From contig JAGAAY010000054.1 of the NCBI GenBank assembly GCA_017615065.1, forward strand, positions 1-52,365: a stretch of DNA of 52,365 nucleotides, in the 5' to 3' direction. Below are positions 33,738-41,645 of the stretch, in pieces. The notes under the pieces are model-generated. The model searched no databases and was not told the DNA's origin. It was given only the letters and a program-made list of their open reading frames with translations. Source of the stretch: Bacteroidales bacterium (GTDB taxonomy: Bacteria > Bacteroidota > Bacteroidia > Bacteroidales > UBA932). The translations under genes and the position numbers were made by a program. Numbering within the stretch: the first letter of the stretch is position 1; each line of letters begins with the position of its first letter.

Positions 33738-35243
33738 TTAAAAAGAAATATAGGATTTAATTGATTCCAAACTTTTCACCAGATTGTACAAATGGGATGA
33801 ACTGCCCCTTACAATCCGGTATTCAAACGATGCGCCGCCCTGCTTACAGGCAACGTACAGCCTGTCCATATCGCGGTAGTTCGCATCCAGATCCGTTCCG
33901 GCAAAATAAATCTTCTGCCCGTTTGCCACATTCATGTCGCTTCCCAGGGCAGGATTAAGGTAATAACCGGCCTCGAAGGTATCCGAAGGAAGTGCCAGGG
34001 CCGATGCCGCTCCGGCTTCAATTCCCAGAACAAATTCCTTCTGGTGGGGGTATACGCCCTTCCATTGGGAAATCCATGACTGCAGGGTTTTATTGGACAC
34101 ATCGCAGGGCACCAGCGCAAAGGCGGCCGATGGAGCCGAATTCATGACGAAGGACATCAATTCCTTCAGGATGTCCTGGGAAAGGCCGTCGTGGACAATA
34201 TACACGAGCGCTCCGGTGTGTTTTTCCTTATAGGCCGATGACATTACAGATCCATCCTCTTCGGCTTCCAGCTGGCCCTGTTCCACATCGGCATTGACTT
34301 CAGGCGACCACAGGTTCCCTCCGTTCATATAGTAGTCGAACATGGTCAGGACCTCGTTCAACGCCGGCATCCATACGGAAGAGCTGTGCCCTCCATCCAC
34401 CACGCGGTACTCGTGTTTATAGCCGTTGTCCCTCATTACGCAGTGAAGCTCGTCATTGGCGTACAGGAGGTTTTCCTCGTTGTCGCCGCAGATGAGGTAC
34501 CAGTTAACGGCCGACAGCGCCTCCTTGTTGGCTGCGTTGAAATAGTGGATGGGGCAATGCTGCTTGTAGTATTCCGTAATCCTGGCATCGCCGGCCTCTC
34601 CGTAGCCGCCGAAGATCTTGCCCCACTGGTTGTTCCAGCCGTTCTGGGATTCCTCCTTGTACTGCCAGTCGGTGCGTACGGACATCGACAGGGGAGCGCA
34701 TGCTATAAACAGTTCCGGGTGCTTTTCCGCCAGGGCGATCGCTCCGAATCCACCCATAGAGTAGCCTGAAATGGCGCGGTGCTGTTTGTCCGGAATAGTG
34801 CGGTATGTCTTGTCGATGAATGGAACAAGTTCATTGGCAAACATGTCCATATAGCTGAACGTGCCGTCGTACCTGTTGCAGTAATATGAGCTGAAGCCCT
34901 GGGGATAGACGTAAATCATTTCACCAAGGCCCTGGGCGGTCCAGCTGTCGATCTTGAGGTTGGCGTGCAGATAGTTGCCGTTCCAGGAATTGTTGTCGTC
35001 TCCGATTCCGTGGAGCATGTACACAACAGGATAACGCTTGTCCTTATCGGTATTGTAGCTCTCCGGAAGGTAGATGGAGTATTTGACCGATACGCCGAGC
35101 ACCTGGCTGCTCATGGTATTGTCCTTGGTGTAGCGGGGGATGGGAACCGGATCCACATCCGGGAGCACGCGTTTTTTCTCGCATCCGCTTCCTGCGGACA
35201 CGAGGATGCAGGCGGCTATGAGCAGAAGTTTATAATTCATCAT
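33738..35243 (-). CDS. Esterase-family lipoprotein with a degenerate second hydrolase domain
   Basis: 501 aa. Signal peptide with a lipobox-like SAGSGC. The first domain (about residues 45-310) is an esterase-D/CE1-type alpha/beta hydrolase: VVYMLHGIGDDNNSW oxyanion region, nucleophile in GYSMGG, acid in CGDNEEN, His in DGGHSSSVW. A second region (about 340-500) repeats the pattern without the catalytic residues: GIEAGA sits where GYSMGG would be, and RGSSSHLY where DGGHSSS would be. The known family removes acyl groups from carbohydrates or small esters. It overlaps the ADP-ribosylglycohydrolase-like gene by 14 nt, so it belongs to the operon; its substrate is unknown. Confidence 0.85.
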   Translation of the reverse strand: MMNYKLLLIAACILVSAGSGCEKKRVLPDVDPVPIPRYTKDNTMSSQVLGVSVKYSIYLPESYNTDKDKRYPVVYMLHGIGDDNNSWNGNYLHANLKIDSWTAQGLGEMIYVYPQGFSSYYCNRYDGTFSYMDMFANELVPFIDKTYRTIPDKQHRAISGYSMGGFGAIALAEKHPELFIACAPLSMSVRTDWQYKEESQNGWNNQWGKIFGGYGEAGDARITEYYKQHCPIHYFNAANKEALSAVNWYLICGDNEENLLYANDELHCVMRDNGYKHEYRVVDGGHSSSVWMPALNEVLTMFDYYMNGGNLWSPEVNADVEQGQLEAEEDGSVMSSAYKEKHTGALVYIVHDGLSQDILKELMSFVMNSAPSAAFALVPCDVSNKTLQSWISQWKGVYPHQKEFVLGIEAGAASALALPSDTFEAGYYLNPALGSDMNVANGQKIYFAGTDLDANYRDMDRLYVACKQGGASFEYRIVRGSSSHLYNLVKSLESIKSYISF

Positions 35244-36744
35244 ACACTACCATTTCAGAAGCGTAAAGCTCGTAATCGGGATGGGGATTGTCAAGGCGCA
35301 GGGTAAGCGTATGCTCTCCGCTTTCAAAGCAGTAGGCGGAGAAGATTTCATACTTGCGCTTGATATAATCAATTGGCATAGTAAAGTGTTCAATCTCGGT
35401 TCCGTCCAGAAGTGCGGTCACGGATGCGACATAGCTGTCGTCGGCGTGCCCGGTCTTGCGTACGCTGCCTTCAACCACGATGCTGTTTCCCTTGAATGGA
35501 AGGTCTACGCTGGTGGTAAAGGCCTTTTTAAGTACGCGCTTCTCCACGGGTACAATGCCCTCGAAGCTTTGCTCGTACCGGACGGGCTCGGGTTTTTCCA
35601 CGTCTATATAGATGCATTCATCACCTTCTTCGTTGCATGAAAACAAAGTTTTCACCAGATTGAAATTCTCCGTGCACACCTGGTCGAGGCTAAGGGATGT
35701 GTAAGGGAAGGGGATATCCTTGATGCGTTCGGCACCCTTCTTCCAGCAGTCGGGAATGGCGTCATATCCGTACATCACGCCCAGGATGCCGGCGGCCGAT
35801 GCCGGATTGCAGTCCGAATCGTTGCCGCAGCGGGTGCTGATATCCATTGTCTTGAGGAAATCGCCCTCTCCGTAAAGCAGGCCGATGACGACGAAAGCGC
35901 TGTTGATCGTTGCGTCGATGTTGAAGCCGTTCCATACGCCTTCCGGGCATCCCACGTCGTTGGCGTGGCGGTTGGTAACCTCGAACCAGCACTGCTTCCA
36001 GTCGCCGGGATACTGCTTCCAGTACTTTACGACATCGGCAATAGTGCTATGGAATTTGGTGCCCTCCGGGATGGTTTTCAGGGCCTCGGTGACGATGGTG
36101 GGGATATCATCGCAGACATAAGCCAGGCAATACATTGCGCCGATGAAGACTCCGCCGTACCAGCCGTCGCCATAGTTCATGATATGGCCGATGCGGTCGC
36201 TCAGCTCCGACGCGCGGTTCACGCCGCCGGGGCAGAGCATGCCGATGAAGTCGGCCTCGATCTGGAAGTCGATGTCGTCGGCGTGGGGGTTGAATTTCCA
36301 GTATCCGCTTTCCGGAGCGCCACGTCCGTTGAGGATGTTGTAGCGGGCCGCCTGATTTGCGTGCCACAGCTTGTAATCGGCATAAGCGAATGCCTTGGCA
36401 TATTCCTCCACGGGGGCGTCCAGACCGTATTTAAGCATGGTTTCCATGAAGGTGAGGTCCATGTAGACGTCGTCGTACAGGCCGGGATCCTCGATGTAGG
36501 TGTCGTAGATATAGTCGTCGTACCAGGGAATGGGGATATCCTCGTTGATGATGCCGCCCTTGTACTTGAACTCCGTGGGGCCTCCGTAGGTGCAGCCGAT
36601 GGTCTGGCCGTACCAGCCGCCGCGGATCTTGTCCATGAGCGTGGCATCGTCCATTTTGATTGTCTGGCCATAGGGGACCCTGGGGGCCTGGGAGCAGGCT
36701 GCAAGGAGTATGACAACAGGAAGTATTATGAATGACTTCTTCAT
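35230..36744 (-). CDS. Lipoprotein ADP-ribosylglycohydrolase-fold protein (paralogue 1)
   Basis: 504 aa. Lipobox LLAACS (Cys 17), with no acidic export signal after Cys, so it probably faces the periplasm. The ARH-type helical domain (residues 30-350) carries RGGWYGQTIG, DDVYMDLTF, NPHADDIDFQIEADFIG, and the C-terminal metal motif RCGNDSDCNPA. In canonical enzymes two metal ions are held by an N-terminal DDT and a C-terminal DxD; here the first is replaced by DVYMDLT while DSD remains. A C-terminal beta-sandwich (about 400-504) may bind sugar. It is a tandem paralogue of the next gene (one-base overlap). The ribosyl bond it cleaves is unknown. Confidence 0.88.
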   Translation of the reverse strand: MKKSFIILPVVILLAACSQAPRVPYGQTIKMDDATLMDKIRGGWYGQTIGCTYGGPTEFKYKGGIINEDIPIPWYDDYIYDTYIEDPGLYDDVYMDLTFMETMLKYGLDAPVEEYAKAFAYADYKLWHANQAARYNILNGRGAPESGYWKFNPHADDIDFQIEADFIGMLCPGGVNRASELSDRIGHIMNYGDGWYGGVFIGAMYCLAYVCDDIPTIVTEALKTIPEGTKFHSTIADVVKYWKQYPGDWKQCWFEVTNRHANDVGCPEGVWNGFNIDATINSAFVVIGLLYGEGDFLKTMDISTRCGNDSDCNPASAAGILGVMYGYDAIPDCWKKGAERIKDIPFPYTSLSLDQVCTENFNLVKTLFSCNEEGDECIYIDVEKPEPVRYEQSFEGIVPVEKRVLKKAFTTSVDLPFKGNSIVVEGSVRKTGHADDSYVASVTALLDGTEIEHFTMPIDYIKRKYEIFSAYCFESGEHTLTLRLDNPHPDYELYASEMVVYDEL

Positions 36745-38354
36745 CAGTTATGATAATAAACGTCTTCTATGGGTTTGCTGCCGTAATATTGGATGGCATT
36801 GATGCGGAGGAGGTAGGTGTCCGGCTTAGGGTTGCGCCAGACCATTTTCACGGTGTGGCGGCCTTCTTCCATTCCGTACTTCCAGGCGGGCTCCAGCTTG
36901 CGGGAGGTGCCTTTCATCGGCATTATGGATACCTGGTCCAGTTTGCCGTCGATCCATACTTCTATTTCAGCCACGTAATCGTCGTCTTCTTCAGCGAGGG
37001 CGAAGACTTCGCTGCCTACGTGCTTCTTGGAAACGCGGTTGGCGTAATCGGCCGTAATGCCGCGAAGGCATACCAGGTTGCCCCAGATAACGAAGCCGTT
37101 GCCGGAGAAATCGAACTCGTACTCATCGGACATCCAGGCGTCTTTCTGGTCCCTGTAGATGGGATAGGTGTCCACGAAATTCTGCTCCAGGGGCAGAACC
37201 TCGACGGGCTTCACCGGAATAACCACATCGGCCTCGCGCACCTCGCCGCCATTCTTCTCGATCAGCTGAAGGGCCTGATTGAAGCTGTATCGTGAGCCTT
37301 TAGCCAGGGATACGTCGGTGCCTTCGAAGTCCAGGTCCCAGATTTCCATTACGGGATCTTTCCAGAAAGAGGGGAGGTTTTCAAGGCCAAGCACAACGCC
37401 CAGTACGCCGCCCACGGTTGCGGGATTGCAGTCCGAATCCTGGCCGCAGCGGGTGGCGATTTCAATGGATTTGCCAAAGTCGCCGCCGCCGTACAGGAGG
37501 CCCATCGCAACGTATGCGGAGTTGATTTTAGCGTCGATGTTGAAGCTCAGGAATACGCCCTTGGGGCAGCCGGTGTCGCGGTCCCACTTTTTCAGGAGCT
37601 CGAACCAGGCCTGTTTCCAGTCGGCGGGATACTTCCTGTGGAGGATGCGTACATCATTGATGCACTGCCAGAATGTGCTCTCCTGCGGGATGCCTTCCAG
37701 GGCCATGTCCACTATCTTCGCCGGATCGCTTTCGATGAATGCGGCACTGTATAAGCCGGCCACGAAAGCACCGCCATAGAACCCGTCACCACTGTTCATG
37801 ATGTGTCCTGCGCGGCCGGCTATGTCCAGTGCCTGGGGAATCATCCCCGGCGCCATAAGGCCCACGAAATCGGCCTCTATCTGGAAGTCCAGGTCATCGG
37901 CATGAGGGTTGTTCATCCAGTTGCCGGATTCCGGAGGCATTATGCCCTGGCGAACATTGTACCGGCCAGCCTGATTGGCATGGGCCAGGTGGTAGGGAGC
38001 GTATGCAAACCGCATTGCAAGCTCTTCCGACGTTGCGTCAAGCCCCAATTGCTCGAATGCCTCGGCGAAGGTGAGGTCGTTGTACACATCGTCAAAGAGG
38101 CCGGGCTTGCGGTCCCACCAGTGCTTCACATAGCCTTCTCCCCAGGAGATGGGCATGTTGTCCGGGATAAGCGTCCCGGTGAACTTGAACTCGGTGGGGG
38201 CACCGTACACGACGCCGATGGTCTGGCCGGCCCATCCGCCCATTATCTTGTCCATGAGCGCATCCTTTGAGATGGTAACGCTTTCCGGTGCTTTGGGAGC
38301 GGAGCACGCTGCGGCCAGCAGGCCTGCCAGAAGAATAAGCCTATTTAGCTTCAT
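36744..38354 (-). CDS. Lipoprotein ADP-ribosylglycohydrolase-fold protein (paralogue 2)
   Basis: 536 aa. Lipobox LLAAACS, with no acidic export signal. It parallels paralogue 1 motif for motif: MGGWAGQTIGVVYGAPTEFK, DDVYNDLTF, HANQAGRYN, NPHADDLDFQIEADFVG, MNSGDGFYGG and TRCGQDSDCNPA, followed by a similar C-terminal beta domain (ending INAIQYYG). This indicates tandem duplication with divergence, perhaps to act on different linkages or anomers. Its gene overlaps ARH-like paralogue 3 by 14 nt and paralogue 1 by one base. Activity on ADP-ribose itself is not demonstrated by the sequence. Confidence 0.88.
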   Translation of the reverse strand: MKLNRLILLAGLLAAACSAPKAPESVTISKDALMDKIMGGWAGQTIGVVYGAPTEFKFTGTLIPDNMPISWGEGYVKHWWDRKPGLFDDVYNDLTFAEAFEQLGLDATSEELAMRFAYAPYHLAHANQAGRYNVRQGIMPPESGNWMNNPHADDLDFQIEADFVGLMAPGMIPQALDIAGRAGHIMNSGDGFYGGAFVAGLYSAAFIESDPAKIVDMALEGIPQESTFWQCINDVRILHRKYPADWKQAWFELLKKWDRDTGCPKGVFLSFNIDAKINSAYVAMGLLYGGGDFGKSIEIATRCGQDSDCNPATVGGVLGVVLGLENLPSFWKDPVMEIWDLDFEGTDVSLAKGSRYSFNQALQLIEKNGGEVREADVVIPVKPVEVLPLEQNFVDTYPIYRDQKDAWMSDEYEFDFSGNGFVIWGNLVCLRGITADYANRVSKKHVGSEVFALAEEDDDYVAEIEVWIDGKLDQVSIMPMKGTSRKLEPAWKYGMEEGRHTVKMVWRNPKPDTYLLRINAIQYYGSKPIEDVYYHN

Positions 38355-40110
38355 ATACCTGAAGTTCCGTTATTGAAATGAATGCCGATACGTCTTTAGT
38401 ATACTTGTTCCAGTGAATGAGCACAGCATCGTCCCCGATTACGCGCACCGCGGTGGTGGTAACCTTGGGGAAGCTGAAGATGAACTCACCGTTGTGGGGC
38501 TGGAAGAAGACTTCGTCGCTGAAGGGCCAGTCCGGTGTAACGGTGGCTTCCACGGGCTGCCAATTGCCGTCGGCATCCATGTATTCCACATGAAGATTGC
38601 TGTACCATCCGCCGAATTCCTCCAGCGGGCCGTAGTGGAACGACACCATGTCGGTGGTAATGGGCTGCTCCCAGCGGTAGCCGAAGAAGTCCTGCTTGGG
38701 TGCGTTGGACTTGCTGCCCAGTGAGTAGAAAGCCGCACCGGGACCGCCCACTACACCGTCGTTGATTACATCCACGGTGTATGCGCGGTAGCTCACGGGA
38801 ATGGTGAGCCAGCAGGAATCCAGCGTGGCCCTGTCGGTCTCGCGGGTGAGGGCGAGGATTTCCGCCGCATCCGGAGCCAGGTTGCGTCCGCGCTCTGCGG
38901 GGAGCTCGAAGTTTGCTGCGGGCTCAACTGCAGGCGTGAATCGGGCCTTGCGATTGATGGTGTAGATCTTTTCGCCGTTCTCTTCACGGACGCTGCCGCC
39001 GCGGGCCAGGATGTTCTTCTCGGCCAGGACAACCGTACGCTCGATAATGTCTTCGATGGAGGCATCAGGCATGTCGTAGCGGGTTACGTTGATGTAGCGG
39101 TCGTTGAACGGTTTTGTCCAGTGGGGGAATTCTGCCGGCATTGCACGGTCCATGGGCACGTTCCCGGCCCCGTTGATAACGCCCAGGAGGCCGCAGATGG
39201 TGGCCGTCTGGTTGTCGCAGTCGAAGCCGAGTGCGCAGCCTATGAGCAGGGTCTTTTCGATGTCGCCGTCTCCGTACAGAAGGGCAAGGATGCCCAGGGC
39301 GCCGTTCAGATCGGCATTCCAGATGCTGCGGGTGATGTCCGGCTCGTTCACATAGAGCTCATCGGCAATTACCTTGCGGGAGGCCTTCCAGTCGTCGGGG
39401 TTCTTCTGCCAGAGGTCCAGGCACTCGTCGATGACGGCGCGGAAACGGTCCTCTTTGGGGAGATACTCCTTGGCGTGGCGCACCAGCGTGGGGATGTCGC
39501 TCTCGAAGAATGCCTCCGAGTACATCGCGCCGTATACCACGGTAGGGGAGACGGCCCAGTCGTCCGATGTTATACGGGCGGCCCAGTCGGATATGCCGGC
39601 GGCATAGGCGGGCATTCCCGGAGCGGTATAGGCCCATATTTCATTGATGAGCTGGGGGTCGATCTGGAACCAGTGGGGGTTGTATTCCTTCTTGCCGGTG
39701 TACGGGGGAGTGAAGCCGTAATGCATCAGGCCGAGGGCGGCGCGGTTTGCAAGCCATACCCTGTCGCGGATGTGGTACATCCAGCTTTCCTTAACCTGTG
39801 CGTAGGTGGGATCCACGCCGTATTTCTCCATCATAAGGAGATAGAGGTATTCCACGTCGGTGTCGTCATCGGAGAAGGCTCCATCGACGGCAGTCATCTT
39901 GCGGATAGCCTTGTTGAATACGAAGGGGCCTTCGCCGGGCTCGTCCACGAACTTGTTTTCGTATTCAAGTCCGTAGATATTGCCAACCATCTGGCCCAGC
40001 CACGCGCCTGCAATCTTGTCTTTAAGCTGCGTACGTGTTATTTCCAGCGGCTTTTGGGCGCAGGAGGCCAGGAGCATGGCCAGTGCAGCAAATAATATGA
40101 GTCGTTTCAT
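38341..40110 (-). CDS. Lipoprotein ADP-ribosylglycohydrolase-fold protein (paralogue 3, canonical DDTD)
   Basis: 589 aa from the ATG at 40110; a TTG at 40116 is less likely. Lipobox LLASCAQ, without an acidic export signal. The ARH domain has AGAWLGQMVGNIYG, FSDDDTDVEYLY (the canonical N-terminal metal motif), PTVVYGAMYSEAF and the C-terminal LGFDCDNQTA. It is clearly more distant from paralogues 1 and 2 than they are from each other. The long C-terminal region (about 380-589) has aromatic-rich beta-strands and ends ISITELQVYE, resembling a discoidin-like carbohydrate-binding domain. It follows the SusD gene by 6 nt. Confidence 0.88.
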   Translation of the reverse strand: MKRLILFAALAMLLASCAQKPLEITRTQLKDKIAGAWLGQMVGNIYGLEYENKFVDEPGEGPFVFNKAIRKMTAVDGAFSDDDTDVEYLYLLMMEKYGVDPTYAQVKESWMYHIRDRVWLANRAALGLMHYGFTPPYTGKKEYNPHWFQIDPQLINEIWAYTAPGMPAYAAGISDWAARITSDDWAVSPTVVYGAMYSEAFFESDIPTLVRHAKEYLPKEDRFRAVIDECLDLWQKNPDDWKASRKVIADELYVNEPDITRSIWNADLNGALGILALLYGDGDIEKTLLIGCALGFDCDNQTATICGLLGVINGAGNVPMDRAMPAEFPHWTKPFNDRYINVTRYDMPDASIEDIIERTVVLAEKNILARGGSVREENGEKIYTINRKARFTPAVEPAANFELPAERGRNLAPDAAEILALTRETDRATLDSCWLTIPVSYRAYTVDVINDGVVGGPGAAFYSLGSKSNAPKQDFFGYRWEQPITTDMVSFHYGPLEEFGGWYSNLHVEYMDADGNWQPVEATVTPDWPFSDEVFFQPHNGEFIFSFPKVTTTAVRVIGDDAVLIHWNKYTKDVSAFISITELQVYEAK

Positions 40111-40116
40111 TATCAA

Positions 40117-41634
40117 TTAAAGGTTGGGATTGGATGCCTTCGCCTTTTTGGGAATAGGGAGGACAAGGTCAGAAGCATCTTTTGCAGGTTTTGCCCACCA
40201 GGCGTCAAGGAACTTGTCGAAACGGATCATGTCCTGACGGGACCAGCCTTCGATAGCCAGTTCGTGGGCCCTCTCCCAGTACAGGTTGTCCAGGGTGAGT
40301 TCGGCCGCGGTCATCGGCGCAAGGCCTGCACGCTGGCGGATAGCCTTGAAATCGGCCACATTGGCGGCATCGGAGGCCTTGTTCTGACGCACAAGCGCTT
40401 CTACATACATCAGGACGACATCGGCATAGCGGATAAGGAAGAAATCGTTGTCCATGCCAACCTGCCCGCCGGTGAGACGGCCGTCGCTCTGATATGTCCA
40501 TTTGCCGATGCGGGCCCCCTGGAGGGCGGTTCTGCGCGCATCCTTGCCGTATACGCTCTCCGGCATGTCGGGGTCGATGATGTAGGGGACTCCTTCCGAA
40601 TACTCGATGGGATTGCCGTCCTTGTCATACATCTGTCCATACAGCCAGGTGTCTTTTTTCCGGGTATCCGACGGGTCGTAGCTGGCAAGAAAATCCGGCT
40701 CTCCGCAGAGACCGTCCCAGGCCTGGGCGTTGATGCCGAACGGTTTGCACAGGTCGGCCGGCAGGGTGGACATATATATAATGAAGGCATTGTGGTCCGA
40801 AACGGTGTAGACTGTGCTGTACGGAATCGCGAAAATCTGCTCCGGACTGTTCTCGTTATTCACCACGAAATTGTCCTTGTACTTCTCCGCGAGGCGGTAT
40901 TTGCCGCTTGTGATTATTTCGCTGCAGGCATCCTCCGCTTCTTTCCATTTTGCGGTGCCGATCCATTTCTCAGCGTTCAGGTACAGTTTGGCAAGGATTG
41001 CATTGGCCGCACCGCGGGTAATTCTTCCGTAATACTCGGGAGTGGGATCCGTCTGAAGATAATCGATGTTGTCAAGGATCTCCTTTTCAATAAATGCATA
41101 AATAAAAGTGCGATCTTTCTTTTCCGGCAGGTTCTTATCCTTCTTGTTGATGGAGAAAGGAATGCTGCCCCAGTTATCGGTCGCGCAAAGATAATAGTAT
41201 GCACGGAGCACTTTCACTTCCGCAATAACGCGGTCCTTGGCGGGAAAATCCCGGTCCACATCCCCGAACACATCAAGAACGTCATTGCATGCGGATATAC
41301 CGTTGAAACAATAGTTCCATGCCTGTTCCAGGAGGACATTGCTGCTGGATATACTATGGACGTGAACTTCATTGTATCGTCCGTCGTCCCACCATTTTCC
41401 GTTAGGATTCACCGGGGTGCACACTTCGTTGGTATTCTGAATCACGAAGGTCCAGAGGCTCTTTTCTGTTCCCCAGTCCTGGAGAGAAGAATAAGCCCTG
41501 GCAGAATACTGTACAAACTGTTCTTCTGTGGTGAAGAAGTTCTCCTTTGCGATTTTGGAATAAATCTGTTCATCCAGGTTAGTGCAACCTGCAAGGAGAA
41601 TCACTCCAAATAATGCTGATATAGTCTTTTTCAT
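40117..41634 (-). CDS. SusD/RagB-family outer-membrane lipoprotein
   Basis: 505 aa. Lipobox LLAGCTN, then LDEQIYSKIAKENFFTTEEQF, the usual SusD N-terminus, and a C-terminal LDNLYWERAHELAIEGWSRQDMIRF with the conserved R/E-rich SusD motif. SusD proteins sit on the cell surface and cap the SusC channel, delivering an oligomeric or small ligand. It is 11 nt from SusC. The ligand is expected to be the ribose-containing substrate of the downstream hydrolases. Confidence 0.96.
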   Translation of the reverse strand: MKKTISALFGVILLAGCTNLDEQIYSKIAKENFFTTEEQFVQYSARAYSSLQDWGTEKSLWTFVIQNTNEVCTPVNPNGKWWDDGRYNEVHVHSISSSNVLLEQAWNYCFNGISACNDVLDVFGDVDRDFPAKDRVIAEVKVLRAYYYLCATDNWGSIPFSINKKDKNLPEKKDRTFIYAFIEKEILDNIDYLQTDPTPEYYGRITRGAANAILAKLYLNAEKWIGTAKWKEAEDACSEIITSGKYRLAEKYKDNFVVNNENSPEQIFAIPYSTVYTVSDHNAFIIYMSTLPADLCKPFGINAQAWDGLCGEPDFLASYDPSDTRKKDTWLYGQMYDKDGNPIEYSEGVPYIIDPDMPESVYGKDARRTALQGARIGKWTYQSDGRLTGGQVGMDNDFFLIRYADVVLMYVEALVRQNKASDAANVADFKAIRQRAGLAPMTAAELTLDNLYWERAHELAIEGWSRQDMIRFDKFLDAWWAKPAKDASDLVLPIPKKAKASNPNL

Positions 41635-41645
41635 ACCTTACAGAA

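Noticed and set aside
35230..40110. ARH proteins as anti-phage or toxin-immunity factors
   Set aside because: Lipoprotein signals, the SusC/D and ribokinase context and a sugar-type regulator favour nutrient use. Immunity ARH proteins sit next to toxin genes, which are absent here.
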